A stretch of 64,000 nucleotides of DNA, from contig JAFTDW010000042.1 in the NCBI GenBank assembly GCA_017454015.1, forward strand, positions 23,647 to 87,646, read 5' to 3'. A program made the position numbers and the translations under genes. Position 1 is the first letter of the stretch; every line of letters begins with the position of its first letter. The DNA comes from Bacteroidales bacterium. Its GTDB lineage: Bacteria > Bacteroidota > Bacteroidia > Bacteroidales > P3. The notes below the pieces were generated by a model. It ran no database searches. It worked only from the letters and a program-made list of their open reading frames with translations, and was not told the DNA's origin. This document shows, one piece after another, positions 60,401-64,000 of the stretch.

Positions 60401-62167
60401 TACGGCAGCACCACCGTCCGCCTCACCTCCAGCGAACCCCTCACACTCCGCTCCCTCGACTACCCCAACCGCAAACGTCTCGGCCTCCAGCTGCAACTCG
60501 CGGCCGGCGCCAGCCGCGAGGTTGTCTTCGCCATTGCCGTCGCCGACACCGACCCCGACCACTCCCCGTTCCTCCGCAAAACCTACACCGTTCCCATGTC
60601 CTACGCCGAGTTCGACCGCGTGCGCCACTTCTGGGACAGCCAACTCTCACACATACAGGTCCAGACCCCCGACACCTCTTTCAACTACATGCTCAACAAC
60701 TGGTACCTCTACCAGGTCTGCTCCTCGCGCCTCTTCGCGCGCGCCGGCTTCTACCAAGTCGGCGGTGCAACAGGCTTCCGCGACCAGCTGCAGGATGTCA
60801 TGAGCCTCCTCTACAGCGACCCGGGCTACGCTCGCCGCCAGATACTCGACCACGCAGCACACCAGTTCGCCGAAGGCGACGTGCTCCACTGGTGGCACGA
60901 AAGCATGCACCTCGGCGCACGCACCACCTTCAGCGATGACTACCTGTGGCTCGTCTTCGTCACCCACCAGTATGTCACCGTCACCGGCGACGTCGCCATC
61001 CTCGCCGAGCCAATCCCCTTCTGCCAGGCCGACCAGCTCGCCCCGGGCGAGGCCGAGCGCGGCATGAACTACCGCGTTCCCGACAAGTCGCTTGAACGTG
61101 ACCAAGCCTTCGAGTATGCCACGCTCTATGAGCACCTCAGGCGCGCCGTCAACCGCGCCATGTCGCGCCGCGGCATCCACGGACTCCCTCTCATGGGCTG
61201 CGGCGACTGGAACGACGGCATGTCGCGCGTCGGCGTAGGCGGAAAAGGCGAGAGCGTGTGGGTGGCTTTCTTCCTCGCCGACCTCCTCCCGAAAATGTCC
61301 GAGCTCACACAGACCGCCGCGCGCACCCTCGACGCCGTCGACCTCTCCTACTGCGAGGAACTGGCATCCTTCCGCTCCCAGCTGATAGAGGCTATCCAGA
61401 AACACGCATGGGACGGCGACGACACCGCCTCCCGCGGCTGGTTCCTCCGCGCCTACTACGACAACGGCGACGCCATGGGCTCCCGCAACAACACCGAATG
61501 CCAGATCGACCTCATCTGCCAGGCTTGGAGCATACTCACCGATGTCGCTACGCCAGAGCAGAAAGCCTCCGTATTCCGTGAGACCGACAAACGCCTCGTC
61601 AACCGCGAACACGAGATTATACAGCTCCTCACCCCGCCATTCCAGCACTCCAAACCCTCTCCGGGCTACATCATGAACTACCCCCCGGGAGTCCGCGAAA
61701 ACGGCGGCCAGTACACCCACGGCGCCATGTGGTACATCATGGCACAACTCAAAGAGGGCAACAACGACATGGCCTACTTCCTCTACTCCCTCATCAACCC
61801 CATCCATCGCACACGCACCCTCGCCGACGTGCTCAAATACAAAGTCGAGCCCTACTGCATCGCCGCCGACATCTACAGCAACCCCCAGCACCCGGGCCGC
61901 GGCGGCTGGACGTGGTACACCGGCTCAGCCTCATGGGCCTACAAGACGGGTATCGAAAACATCCTCGGCTTCCACAAGCAGGCCGACACACTAACCATCG
62001 ACCCACACGTGCCCTCCGACTGGGACTCCTTCTCCCTCCGCTACCGCTACGGCAGCGCCACCTACACCGTCAACTACAGCCGCACGGGCGACGCCCCCAA
62101 AGCCCCAGTAACCGTCACACTCGTCGACGACGGCAAAGAACACCTCATAAACGTCTCAGGATCATAA
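54416..62167 (+). CDS. Cyclic beta-1,2-glucan synthase-like protein (NdvB/ChvB type: GT84 plus GH94)
   Basis: 2583 residues, near the size of rhizobial NdvB/ChvB (about 2800). Membrane helices pair near 262-305, 695-750 and 835-885. The GT84 domain (about 320-690) carries FVITLDTDTELV near 503 and HRWTRGDW near 655. A glucoamylase-like segment (SDQTNYLVPDNYQLGRES, DYKTSPTNIGYSL) follows around 915-950. The large C-terminal part is GH94-like beta-sandwich plus (alpha/alpha)6 barrel, with GCGDWNDGMSRVG near 2262 containing the general-acid Asp. NdvB makes and cyclises beta-1,2-glucan and its GH94 part trims chain length. Product here is inferred. The start is fixed by a promoter that overlaps an upstream frame. 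Codon use shifts from CTG/TTG to CTC leucines along the gene. Confidence 0.9.
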   Translation: MKSIYKQFRDSVRKVTRYYVLLVEETKSQRLVGSTNEWVLDNYYMISEQEKVLNVELRSREWRRIGTQRLRQLQGILQGYLRKCHHEMDKTLFFRYVSRLQATEHDYLSYSEVCALVPLMKCILIDELALLCGEMESEKAYHYCVTGKEHADMDRLDAEARRNLMVMNIFNSLKKMTRIQMSEVIDSVSYSEKVLKGEAAAMYDQMYDKTKEDYRARIALMARRKKSNEYELVKQLVARADERGEHVGWQLFPAKRWAARSRWYVAIVAVSTLSLSLFLARCLTSGWLAALVALLLLVPVSQVVIDLFNQLLRKLHKPMGTFRLKFKDGMIPKEYTTMVIMPTLLKSGKRVEELLDQLEVYYLSNINRAGDNVEGDGTGMACGRRLEGIGQNLYYTLVGDAAAYGEQDAPWDSEVVEAGLRKVRELNDKYGAEIFNFVYRRRALSHGEGCWLGYERKRGAIMHFNDLLLGLTSADDCHARFKAETITAWRHRQGMADGHSGVEFVITLDTDTELVLYSAQRLIGAMAHPLNRAKLSADGRKVVGGYGIMQPRVSVDVEVTNKSRYAQLMCGLGGLDVYTTASFELYQDIFNEGTFCGKGIYDLRVFHGVLQGAFPENLILSHDLLEGCHIRCGLINDVELFDDNPSNYIDDAKRQHRWTRGDWQIVQWLGRRVCDASGRKRRNVVNLIGRWKIFDNLRRSVLSVAVLLLVVVAYAAAWGAAEPCFLPAWMVLVALLVLASPIVFFIAAQLTKLPRFGKRYHYYTTLLRGFKVIIYRSWVQFAILPREAWMRSDAIVRSCYRMLVSHRNLLNWVPSDEASKSTKGTLPEYITRFWPNYLAAAAVLLLALLVPHSTVMNVAAALFCVASWCLAPAVMFRLGRRLPAGQQDSLGEKEKAEIRQLASDTWHFFDALMSDQTNYLVPDNYQLGRESKTDYKTSPTNIGYSLTAIVSAAELGFIAHRDAVSRISCVLDTVGRLEKWNGHLFNWYDIRTLNKLPNYFVSTADSGNFVACLYVVKGYLLCRAAEETALLSTVCRLIDQTDFHKLYNPELDVFSIGYDWGMRQLLPYHYNNFASEARLTSFMTIAQGDAPYRHWFCLDKTLVQYHGYKGVASWYGTLFEYFMPFIFLPTFKHTLMDETYSFALRAQQSFIRNTASSSQLPWGISETAYNELDDAQNYKYQAFGVPYLKFQNTTPDRIVVSPYSSLMAIDIDDRAVYLNLQRFRKLGMLDPSGFGLYESYDDEDHVPVRAHYAHHQGMILASLANYLAGSCVRNYFMSEPVMRSMETLLKEKAQVKPYIDLKVTQYKRYQYSKVETESDARDYNGISVVPEIGIISNGLYTVLLNDRGSGFSRFRDIMLNRYRKISSDHYGQYLYVRDMGSDQLWSATYAPLDVQPENYRVSFASDKITYQRVDGSMETKTEIAVFKERSAEVRRYSFTNRSNHDVDLEITTYGEVVLAREAEDVSHRVFNAMKISSEYDAAADALFFSRPGDGETRHYMVHRLWVADQHDASGSVEYETSRIKFLGRGGSLRHADVIESRRTLSQTTGTTLDPVMSMRRRLHIPSGDTVEAYVINAFAKGKEQLVQLLEQCQGKVDVEHVFKTASVYNNMRTSLSLLKGSQMRLYNAIAKYMAQTATLGTQRNALLATNTLSQSGLWRFGISGDLAILLMEIDSVERSGFAKEMLRAFEYFKVHGMRLDLVFINDVKRSSDAATATDNTSPDHPKGHEGLTHFIRTMADTEHLWSTHSDAGRVFVLDGDNITDPERILLRTVARLCFNTSDGLSIEQQLQRLEKANQRYQDKEEYPPLKPQRELRVWSNLDFYNQYGGFDNAGRDYVVTNTNTPMPWVNVIANPRFGCVVSSTMAGFTFAYNAQQFKLSSWSNDMVRDTPGEMLLIDGRRFIPATARHGQGFSAFDADSDNLHVDVRLFVSVSDAEKYYHIRLANKDQQPRTVSLDMVCKLVLGMSEEQTSRYLCSTWDDQSNSLYIRNVYHPIYGSTTVRLTSSEPLTLRSLDYPNRKRLGLQLQLAAGASREVVFAIAVADTDPDHSPFLRKTYTVPMSYAEFDRVRHFWDSQLSHIQVQTPDTSFNYMLNNWYLYQVCSSRLFARAGFYQVGGATGFRDQLQDVMSLLYSDPGYARRQILDHAAHQFAEGDVLHWWHESMHLGARTTFSDDYLWLVFVTHQYVTVTGDVAILAEPIPFCQADQLAPGEAERGMNYRVPDKSLERDQAFEYATLYEHLRRAVNRAMSRRGIHGLPLMGCGDWNDGMSRVGVGGKGESVWVAFFLADLLPKMSELTQTAARTLDAVDLSYCEELASFRSQLIEAIQKHAWDGDDTASRGWFLRAYYDNGDAMGSRNNTECQIDLICQAWSILTDVATPEQKASVFRETDKRLVNREHEIIQLLTPPFQHSKPSPGYIMNYPPGVRENGGQYTHGAMWYIMAQLKEGNNDMAYFLYSLINPIHRTRTLADVLKYKVEPYCIAADIYSNPQHPGRGGWTWYTGSASWAYKTGIENILGFHKQADTLTIDPHVPSDWDSFSLRYRYGSATYTVNYSRTGDAPKAPVTVTLVDDGKEHLINVSGS

Positions 62168-62190
62168 CCACCGCTACACCACACCCTCCC

Positions 62191-62511
62191 ATGCATACAG
62201 TGAAAATAACAGCCATCCGCAAAGCCGACTATACCGACCTCCAGCAACTCTACGAAAACCCCATAGAGCACACCTGCTCCGTGTCCGAGGGTGACACGTG
62301 GCTCTCCGTCAATGCCCGCTGCCCCGACGGCTTCTGCGAGAGCGCCTGGCACTCCATGCAGTACTTTGTACAGCAACTCGCCGCCGGAGGCGGCAACTTC
62401 TACGATGGCTGGATGAAAAACCCACGCAGCGCCATGATAAGCTGCAACGACGGTTTCCGCCCCGTAAGCTTCCTCCTCGAAACAATAGACCAACCACCAA
62501 AACCTATCTAA
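62191..62511 (+). CDS. TIGR04076-family small protein
   Basis: 106 residues. The start MHTVKITAIRKADY, the block CPDGFCESAWHSMQYFV and the end MISCNDGFRPVSFLLE match the TIGR04076 pattern (function unknown; several cysteines and a CNDG/RPV motif). It begins 23 bases after the glucan synthase stop and may be cotranscribed. The stop TAA (62509-62511) overlaps the AA that begins a module B, the same fusion as at 40748. Confidence 0.8.
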   Translation: MHTVKITAIRKADYTDLQQLYENPIEHTCSVSEGDTWLSVNARCPDGFCESAWHSMQYFVQQLAAGGGNFYDGWMKNPRSAMISCNDGFRPVSFLLETIDQPPKPI

Positions 62512-62672
62512 CGTTTTCGTTAAGCAAGAGCAGTGGAAGCTTGCTTACACTGCCGCAGCCAGAAAACGAGGGTTGCGAAGAAACCAACGTTTTCGATAAG
62601 CCGAGTGCAGAGGGCAAATCACGCAGTGTTTGCGCTATGCCGAGGCGAGAAAACGACTCATGAAATAGAACC
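62510..62672 (+). repeat. Modules B and A in tandem after the TIGR04076 gene
   Basis: B forward 62510-62568 (starts on the stop codon), linker AGGGTTGCGAAGAAACC, A forward 62586-62655, tail GACTCATGAAATAGAACCC. A family E stretch (62667-62701) follows up to the next gene. Confidence 0.87.
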
Positions 62673-62705
62673 CTTAAAACCTTTTAACCTTAACCCCCTT
62701 TCCCG

Positions 62706-63524
62706 TTGGTAACCTCAATCGAGTCAATAGACGACCCCCGCGTAGCCCACTACGCCAAGCTCACCGAGCCCGAGCTGCGCTGCCGCATTGAGCCTCAGCA
62801 AGGTCTCTTCATCGCCGAGAGCCCCGTGGTGATAGAGGCGGCACTCGACGCTGCCTGCCAGCCCATCTCGCTGCTCACCGCCCAACGTCACCTCCACACC
62901 ACGGCAGCCCCCATACTGCAACGCTGCCCCGACATCCCCGTCTACACCGCTGCCGACGACGTGTTGCAGCAACTCACCGGCTACGCCCTCACACGCGGAG
63001 TCCTCTGCGCCATGCGCCGCCCACAGCCCCAAAGTGTCGAGCAGGTGTGCGGCGACAAGGGTAGGGTAGTGGTTGTCGACAGTGTGGTCAACGCCACCAA
63101 CGTTGGTGTCATCTTCCGCGGCGCCGCCGCGCTGGGCATGGATGCCGTGGTGCTTGCCGGCGGCAGTTGCGACCCACTCAACCGCCGCTCCGTGCGGGTC
63201 AGCATGGGCGGCATATTCAAAATCCCATGGGCCGTCTCCACGCTCCCCACGCCGTGCCTCGTAGGGCAGCTTCGCGACATGGGCTTCACCTCCGTAGCAC
63301 TCGCCCTACGCCCCGACGCGCTGCCCGTCGACAGCCCCGAGCTCCGCTCACGCCAACGCCTCGCCCTGCTCCTCGGCAACGAGCAGTACGGCCTGACCGA
63401 CGAGACCATACAGGCCGCCGACTTCTGCGCCGTCATACCTATGCAAAACGGCATGGACTCCCTCAACGTCGCCGCAGCCGCCGCCGTGGCGTTCTGGCAG
63501 CTGCGCCTGCCACCACAGTTTTAA
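62706..63524 (+). CDS. TrmH/SpoU-family RNA 2'-O-methyltransferase
   Basis: 272 residues. An N-terminal L30e-like substrate-binding part (about 1-105) precedes the SPOUT domain: NATNVGVIFRGAAALGMDAVVL (motif 1), LALLLGNEQYGL (motif 2, knot) and VIPMQNGMDSLNVAAAAAV (motif 3 with the SAM-binding loop). It resembles rRNA methyltransferases of the RlmB/TrmH group; target nucleotide unknown. The only in-frame start before the conserved region is TTG 62706. It is followed by repeats and a terminator-like hairpin. Confidence 0.87.
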   Translation: MVTSIESIDDPRVAHYAKLTEPELRCRIEPQQGLFIAESPVVIEAALDAACQPISLLTAQRHLHTTAAPILQRCPDIPVYTAADDVLQQLTGYALTRGVLCAMRRPQPQSVEQVCGDKGRVVVVDSVVNATNVGVIFRGAAALGMDAVVLAGGSCDPLNRRSVRVSMGGIFKIPWAVSTLPTPCLVGQLRDMGFTSVALALRPDALPVDSPELRSRQRLALLLGNEQYGLTDETIQAADFCAVIPMQNGMDSLNVAAAAAVAFWQLRLPPQF

Positions 63525-63666
63525 ACATTAATTGCCGTGTAATTGGCCGTTAATTAATTTTGACCACGAATAACACGAATTTTACGAATTATCTCTGCGT
63601 GTTTTTTTTAACATTAATTACCGTGTAATTGGCCGTTAATTAATTTTGACCACGAATAACACGAAT
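63524..63666 (+). repeat. 57-bp direct repeat pair containing arm D
   Basis: Two copies (63524-63580 and 63610-63666) of AACATTAATT(G/A)CCGTG, then TAATTGGCCGTTAATTAA and TTTTGACCACGAATAACACG, differing at one base and spaced 86 bases start to start. The first copy begins on the stop codon of the TrmH-type gene. Confidence 0.88.
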
Positions 63667-63700
63667 GCCACGAATGGGTTGTCTTTACAGATATGAGAGC

Positions 63701-63723
63701 GCGTCTCTCCGAGACGCATTTTT
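63701..63723 (+). terminator. Rho-independent-type terminator
   Basis: A 7-base perfect stem GCGTCTC/GAGACGC with a three-base loop (63701-63717), followed by ATTTTT. It is the first good terminator after the TrmH-type gene. Confidence 0.65.
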
Positions 63724-63777
63724 GGGTGTCCATTGGTACCCCAGACTGCGAAAATCATATGATTTTCTTGTCAGGGG

Positions 63778-63965
63778 TTATTCGCTATTCATGTTTTAAA
63801 TTTCATAGGTGCTGCTCATTTCATTATTTTTTATTTTAAGGTATTATTCGCTGTCCTTGTTTTTATTTAATAGGTGCTCATGTCCTCAGTTCGCAGGCTC
63901 GTCACATGACCTCAGTTATTCGCTGTACATATTTTTGATTTCATCTGTGCTCATGACCAATGGTT
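63778..63965 (-). repeat. Degenerate module C array at the right edge
   Basis: At least three reverse C units of varied composition (TTATTCGCTATTCATG, ATTATTCGCTGTCCTTG, TTATTCGCTGTACAT heads; CATGACCTCAG and CATGTCCTCAG words). If the orientation rule seen elsewhere holds, the next gene outside the window is on the minus strand. Confidence 0.75.
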
Positions 63966-64000
63966 CCTTGTGCGGGGTTCGCTCAACAAGTTCGCGGGTC

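Overview
This window is a contiguous stretch of a Bacteroidales (Bacteroidota) chromosome with moderately high GC. The assignment rests on several things: Bacteroidota-type promoters (TTTG, about 19-21 bases, TAnnTTTG); a type IX secretion (T9SS) sorting domain on a C10 peptidase; DUF5686, DUF1573 and YbbR proteins; S16 with a long acidic/alanine tail; a DksA/TraR-like protein without its zinc cysteines; and the nusB-DUF1573-yajC-ybbR-coaE gene order. Genus cannot be fixed from the sequence alone. No rRNA, tRNA, CRISPR array, transposase or integrase was seen.

Layout. 1-8 kb: tail of an unknown gene, a DUF975 membrane protein, ornithine aminotransferase (rocD), htpG, then a plus-strand run of a membrane protein, an outer-membrane barrel and a double-ATPase peptide-type ABC protein. 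8-22 kb: a long minus-strand housekeeping block, read right to left: lpdA, an unknown protein, an M23 peptidase, ispH, recF, dciA-like, dnaA, flavin reductase, 2-hydroxyacid dehydrogenase, secreted C10 peptidase, rpsP, rimM and dksA-like. 22-38.6 kb: plus strand, with a DUF5686 protein, a thiol-disulfide protein, leuS, the nusB-DUF1573-(two paralogous lipoproteins)-yajC-ybbR-coaE operon and a GH3/beta-lactamase fusion. 38.6-52 kb: a cell-surface polysaccharide locus. It holds two paralogous TagB/TagF-like transferases, GT4 and GT2 glycosyltransferases, UDP-galactopyranose mutase (glf) and a related flavoprotein, DUF362, a PP-loop amidotransferase-like protein, a TagD-like cytidylyltransferase, an IspD/TarI-like cytidylyltransferase and a small membrane protein. 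52-63.5 kb: a PorE/OmpA-like protein, a 2583-residue NdvB-type cyclic beta-glucan synthase, a TIGR04076 protein and a TrmH-type methyltransferase.

The most unusual content is a set of modular interspersed repeats that appears only to the right of about 28.67 kb and fills most intergenic gaps there. Hairpin modules A (about 69 bp) and B (about 59 bp) share the ends CGTTTTC...GAAAACG. Arms D and D' carry an imperfect inverted repeat (CACAAATA-CACGAAT) and enclose one or more A/B hairpins. Module C (about 47 bp) carries an ATG overlapping a TGA. Composites reach exactly from the stop codon of one gene to the start codon of the next. They supply stop codons (three unrelated proteins end in ERFR), start codons (46094-47425 and 40740-41981), and apparently an in-frame coding segment inside the GH3/beta-lactamase gene. 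This looks like a non-autonomous modular repeat system that has shaped gene boundaries. Whether it acts as terminator, coupler, recombination substrate or mobile element is inference.

A second oddity is that strand composition (G-rich versus C-rich) flips several times, including inside single intact genes such as the glucan synthase.
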